DNA of 6,887 bases from Oscillospiraceae bacterium (GTDB taxonomy: Bacteria > Bacillota > Clostridia > Oscillospirales > CAG-272), in contig WREN01000120.1 in the NCBI GenBank assembly GCA_009779295.1, positions 1-6,887 on the forward strand, given 5' to 3'. A program made the translations under genes and the position numbers. Shown in pieces: positions 1-6,740 of the stretch. Numbering within the stretch: the stretch's first letter is position 1; each line of letters begins with the position of its first letter. The notes beneath the pieces were generated by a model. That model searched no databases. It was given only the letters and a program-made list of their open reading frames with translations, and was not told the origin of the DNA.

Positions 1-38
1 GCATATGAATATAACTATTGATATGATTAAAAATATTT

Positions 39-470
39 TCATGCTTTTATCTTCACGCAACACTCTGCCTTATCTGTTCTTGTCAAATCCATATCCGAGC
101 TAATCCCGTACTTCTCCAACACCCGCGAATACAAAACCGCGCAGTGACCGCAGTAATCGTGATACGGCTCGAACCAATCGAACGAATCCAGCATACCCTT
201 TGACGGGCAATGTTTCATGTCGATGGTGAACGTTCCCTCATCCTCGTCGAACTCCATCACGAAATCAGCGGCTTCTTCATTCAGCGAATGCGACCAATAA
301 TCCCAGCAGCCGGCGATTCCCTTCTCTTTTACATGTTCGCCGAGCCGCGGCTGGACGTAAACGTCGGAGATATACTCCCAATACTTTACGACTTCACCGT
401 GTCCGCCTTTTTCTTCCAGATACTTGAACAATTCGCTGTATAGCGGTATAAATTCAATACACGATACCAT
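39..470 (-). CDS. Small cysteine-containing protein, ATC-hydrolase-like (hypothetical)
   Basis: This predicted soluble protein of 143 residues has no signal peptide or membrane segment. The layout is an N-terminal helical half (about 5-60), a short strand pair (about 70-86), then a Cys-Pro at 88-89, Cys107 and Cys110 spaced C-x-x-C, and a Cys-Cys at 137-138 in a strand. This order (CP, later Cys residues, final RTD-x-A-x-C) resembles the L-2-amino-thiazoline-4-carboxylate hydrolase-like family, recognised from memory and not searched. The reaction is unknown. I chose ATG at 470 over the upstream ATG at 527, because AAGGAG at 478-483 lies 7 nt before it and the longer start would run 53 nt into the previous gene. 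The gap to that gene's stop is only 4 nt, so translation is probably coupled. Its closest relative in the window is the gene just upstream, which shares the fold order but lacks most of the cysteines. It is the last operon gene visible before the window edge. Confidence 0.75.
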   Translation of the reverse strand: MVSCIEFIPLYSELFKYLEEKGGHGEVVKYWEYISDVYVQPRLGEHVKEKGIAGCWDYWSHSLNEEAADFVMEFDEDEGTFTIDMKHCPSKGMLDSFDWFEPYHDYCGHCAVLYSRVLEKYGISSDMDLTRTDKAECCVKIKA

Positions 471-474
471 ACTA

Positions 475-942
475 TCACTCCTTAATAAAACGGTATAACG
501 CTTTGCCGTTTTCGATATTGTAATCAATCAATTCGAATTGGAAACCGCTTTCGGCGGCGATGACATTATTAACCGTTCGCGTCGTTTCGATATACCACCG
601 CGAAGGTTCATAACCGGATTCAAGCATGAATTTAATCGCCGGGCAGTACGCAATTTCCACCGTTAATATATTTTCGTTTAACGAAATTGATAAAGCGTCG
701 GACGCTTCTTCGATTTCGTATATCTTTTCGATATGGCTCATTAAACCGCTCAATCCTTCTGCTTTTATTTTTTCAATCAGCGGTTTGTAATAATTTTTCA
801 CGAAACGTGTCAGATAATCAATAACACCTTCATCTCCGTAATTCTTACCCACATAAGCGATTCCCTGATCGCCGGATATATGAAAATCGCGGTGCAGATA
901 TTTGTTGTCCGACGCGTGACGTTCCATGATTCTTTTTGGCAT
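475..942 (-). CDS. Small conserved protein with HASDNKYLHRDFH motif, paralogue of the downstream gene
   Basis: This is a 155-residue cytoplasmic protein without signal peptide or membrane segment. Residues 9-21 carry a distinctive His/Asp-rich motif (HASDNKYLHRDFH). A helical part follows (about 27-78), then a strand region, Cys-Pro at 100-101, and a TTRTVNNVI helix at 120-128. I recall this pattern from a conserved, functionally uncharacterised bacterial family, but could not check it. From about residue 45 onward it follows the same order as the next gene, including the strand-CP element. It lacks the C-x-x-C and the terminal Cys-Cys of that protein, so the two may be a catalytic and a structural partner, or have different substrates. 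The start is ATG at 942, with GAGGTG at 949-954 and 6 nt spacing. That site overlaps the TGA stop of the preceding glycosidase gene (gap 10 nt). No specific activity can be assigned. Confidence 0.8.
   Translation of the reverse strand: MPKRIMERHASDNKYLHRDFHISGDQGIAYVGKNYGDEGVIDYLTRFVKNYYKPLIEKIKAEGLSGLMSHIEKIYEIEEASDALSISLNENILTVEIAYCPAIKFMLESGYEPSRWYIETTRTVNNVIAAESGFQFELIDYNIENGKALYRFIKE
478..483 (-). promoter_or_regulatory. Ribosome binding site that decides the start of the last operon gene
   Basis: AAGGAG on the minus strand lies inside the end of the preceding gene, directly before its TGA stop and 7 nt before ATG 470. This favours a 143-residue product rather than the 162-residue open frame. 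Confidence 0.8.
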
Positions 943-952
943 TTAAATCACC

Positions 953-2362
953 TCATTCAAATTTAAACGAATATATATCCGCGTCGCTCATCTTTATTTC
1001 CATTACCACCGGTGTGCCTTTGAGTTGCGACGGACTCCCGTCAATGAACCCAACCTTCCGGTCGATTTTGTCGCCGAAGATTTCGTAACTGTTTATTTCG
1101 TTGCCGTCTTCGTCCTTGATTTTAATATACAGATACCCGATTGCGGAAGTCGAGAAATTGATAATTAACTCATCGCCGTCGTAAATAAACGGTTTAGTCG
1201 TGATTATTTGCGGTTTGTACGTAGCGTGGTACGATACGAAACCGTCGATACGCATGGTGTAACGGTACAAATCCGATGGTACTTCCAACCAATGACTCTT
1301 TTTCATATACATAGAAATTTCATTGTCTGTGCCCGGGTAACTGCCTGGCGTTTCTATCATTCCCAGTGCAGGGTAACAATCGCCGTATATCCAGTTATAC
1401 GGTTCCTCAGGACCTGGACGTAATATTGCTTCATCGTAACGTTTCCATTTAAATCCGTCACGTGAAGTCATGAACAGGCAGTCTGTTATCGACTGACCGT
1501 TGCGCGGCCCGCGTGTGATTCTCTTTTCGTAGCCCGTTAATTTATCGAATGTGTCTGTCCATTCCCTCCGCTTGGCGTATACGTATCTCGAAGGAAAACC
1601 GGTTAGCACATGATTAGCTCTGTAGTATCTTGATACACAGTTGGAATATAGTGCGCAATCGTCAGCGTCGCCGAAATCGATAATTTTCGGATCGGTCCAA
1701 TTTTTAAAATCAACTGATTCCATATATCGAATATCACGTGTACCGGTTTCCCATGGATTTTCGCCGATATCGCCATGGAACCCTCTGATATACCCCATAT
1801 ATTTTTTGGTTTCCGCGTCCCAGACTACAACGTCCAAAGTATCAAAATATCCTTTGTCTGTCATTAAAAACTCGTTATTGAAATTTATTCCGTCGGGACT
1901 TAAAAAACCAAATAACCCGAGAGTCCCCGCATGCATCGCAACTCCCTTATATTTTTCGTCCGCGGGACAAACGGGGTTTTCATCAATGAATACATAGAAA
2001 GCATCAAATGAATGATTGTCGATTTCACCGAGAATGATATTATTTTCTTTTGACCCGTTATATTCACGGATACCAAGCTTCGGTTTAACCCAATTCATGC
2101 CATCGCGGCTTTCTGCGTAACAAACTCTTATACCGTCATCTACATAAGTTGTTGATTTACAACCGAGATAATACATCCTGTACAATCCGTTATCGTTAAC
2201 AATATTGTGCCATGAGCAAGCATCGCCTTCCCATGGTTCATCGTGTTTGAGTACACATTCGCGTTGTATAAATTCATGTAACTTTGGGGTAGCGGTAGTT
2301 TTAGAAACATCGATCATCGTTTCGTCCCATAATAATTCAAGCCTGTTTTTAATGTTTAACAT
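953..2362 (-). CDS. Predicted cytoplasmic glycoside hydrolase, GH32/GH43-like beta-propeller (copy 2)
   Basis: This 469-residue protein has no signal peptide and probably acts in the cytoplasm on an imported sugar. Residues about 1-365 show features of five-bladed propeller glycosidases: LLWDETMID at 11-18, HDEPWEGD at 40-47, CYAESRDGMNW at 81-91, NGSKENNIIL at 102-111, a DTLDVVVWD strand at 174-182, and MTSRDGFKW at 298-306. Residues about 370-469 form a beta-sandwich-like domain beginning RIDGFVSYHA and ending SDADIYSF. Both parts recall a large, poorly characterised family often annotated as hypothetical or GH32/GH43-like. The catalytic acids cannot be fixed by eye and the substrate is unknown. 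I chose ATG at 2362 over ATG at 2377, because GAGGTG sits 7 nt before it and the paralogue starts with the same MLNIKNRLEL. Against copy 1 I count about 76% identity. Copy 2 is 7 residues shorter near residues 68-80, and differs again near 262-290. Confidence 0.85.
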   Translation of the reverse strand: MLNIKNRLELLWDETMIDVSKTTATPKLHEFIQRECVLKHDEPWEGDACSWHNIVNDNGLYRMYYLGCKSTTYVDDGIRVCYAESRDGMNWVKPKLGIREYNGSKENNIILGEIDNHSFDAFYVFIDENPVCPADEKYKGVAMHAGTLGLFGFLSPDGINFNNEFLMTDKGYFDTLDVVVWDAETKKYMGYIRGFHGDIGENPWETGTRDIRYMESVDFKNWTDPKIIDFGDADDCALYSNCVSRYYRANHVLTGFPSRYVYAKRREWTDTFDKLTGYEKRITRGPRNGQSITDCLFMTSRDGFKWKRYDEAILRPGPEEPYNWIYGDCYPALGMIETPGSYPGTDNEISMYMKKSHWLEVPSDLYRYTMRIDGFVSYHATYKPQIITTKPFIYDGDELIINFSTSAIGYLYIKIKDEDGNEINSYEIFGDKIDRKVGFIDGSPSQLKGTPVVMEIKMSDADIYSFKFE

Positions 2363-2369
2363 ATTTGTA

Positions 2370-2375
2370 CACCTC
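2370..2375 (-). promoter_or_regulatory. Ribosome binding site that decides the start of glycosidase copy 2
   Basis: GAGGTG on the minus strand overlaps the TGA stop of the binding-protein gene and lies 7 nt before ATG 2362. The alternative ATG 2377 has only a weak AAAAGAA upstream. The same arrangement (GAGGT, 7 nt) precedes the paralogue at 5268, which supports the shorter start. Confidence 0.75.
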
Positions 2376-3819
2376 ATTGTAATTCTTTTAATTGTTCTAT
2401 TAATTTTTCCATATTTTTTTGAATAGCTGCTTCATTTGACGCCCACCATGTTGTATAATCGGTATTATTGAAGATAAGTGCGTGGATACACCATAATTCA
2501 TAGGTCAATTCCACGTAGAACATCCCGCCAAAGTCAACGATACAATTATCACGGATAATATCAAGCATCGCACTGGATTCATCGTCGCGCGTATATTTTC
2601 TCTGCAAGGCTATATCGTAATAACTGGGTACTACATTTAAATATGATTCCCTATTCAACGCTTCAAGCACCGCTCCCGACATGTTTTCATCATTTACTAA
2701 TTTCGGTATCGAATAGCCGTCGCCAAAACAATTTGCATAATAACTGTCTTGAATTTCGTCGAATTTCGGCTGCGGGATTATACCGTAATCTTCAAAATCT
2801 CTCATTATGGGGTTTTCTGCTAATCTGATGGTATGAGCTAAAAATAAAATTTTGTTATCGCTGAACATAGCAGATTGACCGTCAAAGTCCAATCCATATT
2901 CACCGTAATATAGTTCTTTATTTTGATATAATGCTCTGAATTTATCGTAAACAGTCACCATTTTTTCGGAAGCGCCGTCCAATACCGGATAGCCTTCACT
3001 GTCTAAATGCGTTATTTTAGTTCCCATCGCGTAACGCATACTGCTTAATGATTCGCTTCCAACAGAAAATATTCCGTACCTGTCTTCTAAATCGTAAATT
3101 CCGTCGCCGTTCAAATCCGCGCATACCTGAGAACCCAATTCAACCATTTTATCAAACGTCCACTTGCCGGAATTTACTAATTCATAAGGGCTTTCCAACT
3201 CGAAATCGTTTATCAGTTTTTTGTTAAAATACAAACAACTCGCGTTTGTAATCCACATGAGCGAATAACTTCCGGCTATTGTATAGAGTTTATTTGCGAC
3301 CGCAATTTCATTATTAATTTTGTCAAACCACCAGGGATTTTCAGGGTCAATCGTATCTACAGTATTTATATCCATAAACAAACCTTCAAGTATACGTCCT
3401 GTTATATATGCCACATTTATGATAGCCAAATCGAATTCACCCGTATCCGCGAGTACAGCACCTCTCAATGCCGTGGCTACCGCTTCTTTACCGGCAGAAT
3501 AACCGTTATACACTTGATAATTCAAATTGATATTATACAGTTCCTCGACAGCTCTGTTACGAGCGTAAGCGGCATCGTTCACTATATCGCCGGTTTCTCT
3601 TTCGGCAGCATAATGATGAATCCATTGCTCTGCCGCCGTTAGGATATTGAATTTGTATCCGTTGAAATCATATTCCGGCAATGTGAATTTTACTTCTTCT
3701 GTGGATTCTCCGCCAATTGTCGTTGTGTCTTTGACCTCGTTTGACGAATTGTTTCCGCACGCGATGATCATTCCTAAGATTAACGCTAATAAAATTATGG
3801 TTGCTATTGTTTTTTTCAT
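2374..3819 (-). CDS. ABC-type carbohydrate uptake substrate-binding lipoprotein
   Basis: This 481-residue protein is a family 1-type extracellular solute-binding protein. It should capture a sugar or oligosaccharide outside the cell and pass it to an ABC permease. A lysine-rich start and hydrophobic stretch (about 2-19) end in the lipobox I-I-A-Cys21, so it is expected to be lipid-anchored. A Ser/Asn/Thr-rich linker (22-45) follows. The mature part has the typical two-lobe pattern, with GEFDLAII near 127-134, NPWWFDK at 161-167, a KWTFDK helix start at 219-224, and aromatic residues suited to sugar stacking. Residues 235-246 match a dockerin-style calcium loop (D235, N237, D239, D243, D246). 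The start is ATG at 3819; AAAGGAG at 3830-3836 lies 10 nt away and overlaps the stop of the upstream glycosidase. It sits between the two glycosidase copies. No permease or ATPase is encoded in the window, so it must use a transporter from elsewhere or outside the window. Confidence 0.92.
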   Translation of the reverse strand: MKKTIATIILLALILGMIIACGNNSSNEVKDTTTIGGESTEEVKFTLPEYDFNGYKFNILTAAEQWIHHYAAERETGDIVNDAAYARNRAVEELYNINLNYQVYNGYSAGKEAVATALRGAVLADTGEFDLAIINVAYITGRILEGLFMDINTVDTIDPENPWWFDKINNEIAVANKLYTIAGSYSLMWITNASCLYFNKKLINDFELESPYELVNSGKWTFDKMVELGSQVCADLNGDGIYDLEDRYGIFSVGSESLSSMRYAMGTKITHLDSEGYPVLDGASEKMVTVYDKFRALYQNKELYYGEYGLDFDGQSAMFSDNKILFLAHTIRLAENPIMRDFEDYGIIPQPKFDEIQDSYYANCFGDGYSIPKLVNDENMSGAVLEALNRESYLNVVPSYYDIALQRKYTRDDESSAMLDIIRDNCIVDFGGMFYVELTYELWCIHALIFNNTDYTTWWASNEAAIQKNMEKLIEQLKELQ

Positions 3820-3834
3820 TTTTTATTTTCTCCT

Positions 3835-5268
3835 TTATTTAAATACAAACGAATATATATCCGCATCACTCATTTTTATTTCCATTACTACCGGTTTTCC
3901 TTTGAATTTTGCCGGAGATCCGTCGATAAATCCAACTTTCCGGTCGATTTTATCACCGAAGATTTCGTAACTGTTGATTTCATTGCAGTTTTCGTCCTTG
4001 ATTTTTATATACAAATACCCGATTGCGGACGTTGAGAAGTTGATGTATAATTCATCGCCTTCGAAGATAAACGGTTTAGTAGTTAAGATTTGCTGTTTGT
4101 ACGTTGCGTGATACGATACGAAACCGTCGATACGCATGGTGTAACGATACAACTTCGCTGGAATACCCATCCAATGATTCGATTTTACATACATAGAAAT
4201 TTCATTATCCGTACCTGGGTAACTGCCGGGCGTTTCAATCATTCCAAGTGTCGGGAAGCAATCTCCGTATACCCAGTTATGCGGTTCTTCAGGACCCGGA
4301 CGTAATATTGCTTCGTCATAACGCTTCCATTTAAGTCCGTCGCGTGAAGTCATGAATACACAATCTGTTATCGCCAAACCAAGCCGCGTTGCATAGTTAT
4401 AACGTTTAATCCTTTTTTCGTGACCCGCCAATTTATCATATGTGTCTGTCCATTCTTTGCGCCCTACATATCTCGAAGGGAAACCAGTCATTACATGATT
4501 AGCTCTGTAATATCGAGAGATGCAGTTTGTATATAACGCATAGTCTTCGGCGTCGGCGAAATCAAGAAGCTGCGGGTCGCTCCAATTCCTAAAGTCTACA
4601 GATTCCATATATCGAATATCTCTTGTACCTGTGCTCCATGGATTTTTTCCAATATCACCGTGAAAACCTCTTATATACCCTATATATTTTTGTTTTTTTT
4701 CATCCCAGAATATTACATTCAATGTGTCGAAATATCCTATGTTTGTCATCAAAAATTTATTTTTAAAGTTTATTCCGTCAGAGCTGAAAAAACAAAATAA
4801 ACCGATGATTCCTACATCTACCCCGATTCCTTTATATTTTTCCTCTGCTGGGCAAGATGGATTTTCATCAATATAGACATAAAAAACATCAAATGAATTA
4901 TTATCGGTACTGTCAAGAATAATATTATTCTCTTTTGAACCGTTAAATTCTCGGATACTGAGTTTTGGTTTTATCCAATTTAAGCCATCATAACTTTCCG
5001 CATAACATATTCTTACTTCTGGTACTCCTACTTGCTCTGCCATTTCGGCGGAAGTGATCATTGTATATCCGGTATAATAAATCCGATATAAACCGTTATC
5101 GTTTATTATATTATGAAATATACATCCGTCTCCTTCCCATGGTTCATCGTGTGTAATTACACATTCGCGCCGAATAAACTCATGTACCTTTGGAGTTGCA
5201 GTCGTTTTTGAAACGTCAATCATCGTGTCGTCCCAAAATAATTCAAGCCTGTTTTTAATGTTTAACAT
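3835..5268 (-). CDS. Predicted cytoplasmic glycoside hydrolase, GH32/GH43-like beta-propeller (copy 1)
   Basis: This 477-residue leaderless protein is a paralogue of the gene at 953-2362, with the same two-part plan: a beta-propeller region (about 1-373), then a beta-sandwich-like domain (about 378-477). Shared landmarks are FWDDTMID at 11-18, HDEPWEGD at 40-47, CYAESYDGLNW at 88-98, GTRDIRYMESVDF at 214-226, EEPHNWVYGDC at 327-337 and the SDADIYSF tail. The insert relative to copy 2 lies near 68-87 (EMAEQVGVPE), probably in a surface or cleft loop, so substrate preference may differ. Most changes cluster at 111-200 and 262-290, while the C-terminal domain is nearly unchanged. The DNA still shows exact matches of 35 bp (4112-4146 with 1230-1264) and 32 bp (5237-5268 with 2331-2362), so the duplication is not very old. 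ATG at 5268 has GAGGT at 5276-5280 with 7 nt spacing. It is now the first intact operon gene after the IS. Confidence 0.86.
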   Translation of the reverse strand: MLNIKNRLELFWDDTMIDVSKTTATPKVHEFIRRECVITHDEPWEGDGCIFHNIINDNGLYRIYYTGYTMITSAEMAEQVGVPEVRICYAESYDGLNWIKPKLSIREFNGSKENNIILDSTDNNSFDVFYVYIDENPSCPAEEKYKGIGVDVGIIGLFCFFSSDGINFKNKFLMTNIGYFDTLNVIFWDEKKQKYIGYIRGFHGDIGKNPWSTGTRDIRYMESVDFRNWSDPQLLDFADAEDYALYTNCISRYYRANHVMTGFPSRYVGRKEWTDTYDKLAGHEKRIKRYNYATRLGLAITDCVFMTSRDGLKWKRYDEAILRPGPEEPHNWVYGDCFPTLGMIETPGSYPGTDNEISMYVKSNHWMGIPAKLYRYTMRIDGFVSYHATYKQQILTTKPFIFEGDELYINFSTSAIGYLYIKIKDENCNEINSYEIFGDKIDRKVGFIDGSPAKFKGKPVVMEIKMSDADIYSFVFK

Positions 5269-5286
5269 TTTTAATACCTCATATAT

Positions 5287-5300
5287 TTACTTTAATTCTT
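5287..5300 (-). pseudogene. Last codons of a disrupted substrate-binding-protein gene (3' remnant)
   Basis: Just outside the left IS end the minus strand reads (A)AA GAA TTA AAG TAA, or K-E-L-K-stop. The intact binding protein ends L-K-E-L-Q-stop with nearly the same bases (TAAAAGAATTA shared exactly). The stop lies 18 nt before a glycosidase start, as the intact gene's stop lies 11 nt before the other copy. The match is short, but it is supported by the other side of the IS. Confidence 0.6.
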
Positions 5301-6678
5301 TTAGTATTACAGTTGTAAAGATTACGCAATAGATAAGCGACGTTTGAGTTGAGCTTGCCAGTGATGCCAGATAGCGGTAAACTGGTGTGCCATACGCCAT
5401 TCGACCCACTGAAAGAAAAATGCAACGTCGGAAATAAAACCGAAAAAATGCCAAAACAGACTTTTCAAATCGGACTTGCTGAAACTCACAAACCGCGCTT
5501 TTTTTGAAATCGTCAAGAGATGACGTAATCGGAACGGCGTTAATTAATTCCGAATCTTCGCAATCAGCCATAAGAATGTCTTGATGTTTGTTTTTTAGTA
5601 CGGTCAGAAAAGCGTGAGCCAAGCAAGCCAATGTAATATGCTTGTACCAACCGTGGTAACTGCGAACTTCATACTGGTCAAGCCCAACGTCGCCCTTGCT
5701 CTCGGCAAAACAAGTTTCTACTGTCCATCTCGTGCCCGCGACCCTGATGAATTCACTTACCGGCGTATTTTCGGGAGCGTAGCAAATATATGCTCTCATA
5801 TCATCTTTATCTGAAAGACTTCGTTTGACAAGCAGATAACGTTGGTATCCTTTACCGTTTGGACTGTTTACTTCATTGATAAACCATTCGTACAGCCGCT
5901 CGCCTTTCGAGCCGTTTCCGCAGCTTGCCTCAAACCATGCGTCTTCCGGTATCTTCTTCAGTAACGCGCCGATTTTGTGCTGCTTGAATCCGATCCACAC
6001 GTACTCTTTTCCGCTCACGCTCATCACATACCGTTTGTTTACCGATTCAGCCCAAAACCGTATGTCGCGAAAGTCTCCATATATACAGTCACCCGTTATC
6101 CATGTGAACGGAAATCCGGCGTTGTACGTTTCTTCCAGCATTTCTAATCCGATATTTGGTTTCGTTTGGAACTTCACTTCATCAGGAACTCCAGCTTCTT
6201 TGCATCTGGCAGGATCTTTCAGCCATTCTTCCGGCATATACAACCGCCTGTCTATCATCGCATTGCCTTTTGCGCCCGTATATGTCAGAAATACTCCAAT
6301 CTGACAATTCTCTATCCGTCCTGCCGTGCCGCTGTATTGTCGCGCTACTCCACATGATTTTTTTCCTTGTTTTAGAAATCCTGTCTCATCTAATACCAGT
6401 ATACCATCTTCTTCTGCGATTTCTTCGCGGATATACTCTCGCGTTACGTCACGCAACGCATCTGCGCTCCAACTACCCCTGTACAAAAACTGTTGCATTT
6501 TATACGGCGTGCTCTCTCCGATTTCTTCACTCAGCTGCCACCCATTTTTGCGCTCTGCCGGACTCAGCAGTCCTGTTATATATTTCTCTGCATTACGCAA
6601 CCCCAATTCACTGCGATATATTCCGCCTATTCGATTAACTATTTTTTCAAACTCACCTGCATATTTCACTTTTTCCAT
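5287..6678 (-). CDS. IS701-like DDE transposase, C-terminus frameshifted
   Basis: This is the transposase of the IS at 5301-6740. Counting from ATG 6678, the DDE core is visible: Asp97 in LVLDETGF, Asp197 in ITGDCIYGD, and Glu321 in RWTVETCFAESK, which fits R-x3-E-x6-K. The following GLDQYEVRSYHGWYKH matches the IS701 type. After Lys393 the frame is broken at a run of seven A (5499-5505). The open frame continues with an unrelated-looking tail, runs through the left inverted repeat, and stops at 5287 in host DNA. The next frame instead gives WVEWRMAHQFTAIWHHWQA and stops at 5322, just inside the repeat. That looks like the genuine IS701 C-terminus and would make a protein of about 451 residues. 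One extra A explains this; programmed +1 shifting is less likely. ATG 6678 is preferred to GTG 6687 because AAAGGGG at 6687-6693 overlaps the GTG but is well spaced for the ATG. Confidence 0.85.
   Translation of the reverse strand: MEKVKYAGEFEKIVNRIGGIYRSELGLRNAEKYITGLLSPAERKNGWQLSEEIGESTPYKMQQFLYRGSWSADALRDVTREYIREEIAEEDGILVLDETGFLKQGKKSCGVARQYSGTAGRIENCQIGVFLTYTGAKGNAMIDRRLYMPEEWLKDPARCKEAGVPDEVKFQTKPNIGLEMLEETYNAGFPFTWITGDCIYGDFRDIRFWAESVNKRYVMSVSGKEYVWIGFKQHKIGALLKKIPEDAWFEASCGNGSKGERLYEWFINEVNSPNGKGYQRYLLVKRSLSDKDDMRAYICYAPENTPVSEFIRVAGTRWTVETCFAESKGDVGLDQYEVRSYHGWYKHITLACLAHAFLTVLKNKHQDILMADCEDSELINAVPITSSLDDFKKSAVCEFQQVRFEKSVLAFFRFYFRRCIFLSVGRMAYGTPVYRYLASLASSTQTSLIYCVIFTTVILKELK
5301..5320. 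repeat. Left terminal inverted repeat of the IS
   Basis: The 20 bases here (ttagtattacagttgtaaag) are the exact reverse complement of 6721-6740, and pairing fails immediately on both sides. The inner part contains the small palindrome ttacagttgtaa. The correct-frame transposase stop (5322-5324) lies one base inside this repeat. Confidence 0.93.
5499..5505 (-). other. A7 run: frameshift or slippage point in the transposase
   Basis: The coding strand reads TTC AAA AAA AGC in the open frame. With six A it would read TTC AAA AAA GCG and continue into the family-like C-terminus that stops at 5322. The run is therefore where the frame is lost. It could be a fixed one-base insertion, a site of polymerase slippage, or a homopolymer sequencing error. 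Confidence 0.75.
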
Positions 6679-6681
6679 TTT

Positions 6682-6703
6682 CAACACCCCTTTGAGGGTA
6701 TTA
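6682..6703 (-). promoter_or_regulatory. Hairpin hiding the transposase ribosome binding site
   Basis: On the minus strand UAAUACCCU (6703-6695) can pair with GGGGUGUUG (6690-6682), with loop CAAA. This gives a 9-bp stem including three G-U pairs, which buries the AAAGGGG ribosome binding site. The 5' arm overlaps the -10 box and lies upstream of the predicted start site. Only transcripts coming from outside the IS would therefore contain the full hairpin. This matches the known strategy of IS10 and IS50 for keeping read-through transcripts from making transposase. The structure is a hand prediction. Confidence 0.5.
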
Positions 6704-6728
6704 TATCATATTTTCTGCGCCTTTACAA
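6700..6728 (-). promoter_or_regulatory. Transposase promoter (sigma-70 type)
   Basis: Reading the minus strand, TTGTAA (6728-6723) is followed by exactly 17 bp and then a perfect TATAAT (6705-6700). The start of transcription would be near 6692-6694, with a short leader before ATG 6678. No terminator is seen between this promoter and the operon, so it may also supply transcription of the genes downstream. Confidence 0.72.
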
Positions 6729-6740
6729 CTGTAATACTAA
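6721..6740. repeat. Right terminal inverted repeat of the IS
   Basis: This is the exact 20-base partner of 5301-5320. Its inner part supplies the -35 box of the transposase promoter (6723-6728), so transposase binding here would be expected to compete with RNA polymerase. Confidence 0.93.

Larger units (their letters stand above)
5301..6740 (-). mobile_element. Complete IS701-like insertion sequence (about 1.44 kb)
   Basis: The element is bounded by perfect 20-bp inverted repeats and encodes a single DDE transposase reading leftward, in the same direction as the operon below it. The outer three bases on each side (TTA/TAA, read on the minus strand) may come from a palindromic target rather than the IS. 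Removing the element with a 2-bp TA duplication restores CAATTAAAAGAATTA, which is exactly the sequence near the end of the intact binding-protein gene. No classical identical 4-bp duplication is seen: the flanking tetramers read TTAG and CTAA on the minus strand, both fitting the Y-TA-R pattern I associate with this family. The transposase is frameshifted, so this copy may be inactive or need help from another copy. Confidence 0.9.

Noticed and set aside
1..38. Possible terminator, or start of another gene, after the last operon gene.
   Set aside because: It is AT-rich, without a GC stem and T-run. The ATG at 4-2 on the minus strand has no ribosome binding site, so nothing can be supported this close to the edge.
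210..443. Plus-strand open frame opposite the last operon gene.
   Set aside because: It overlaps a better supported minus-strand gene and has no family resemblance or ribosome binding site.
5289..5319. A hybrid promoter facing the operon, with TTTACA in the left inverted repeat and TAAAGT in the flank.
   Set aside because: Spacing is 19 bp and the -10 box is poor. The transposase promoter gives a simpler source of transcription.
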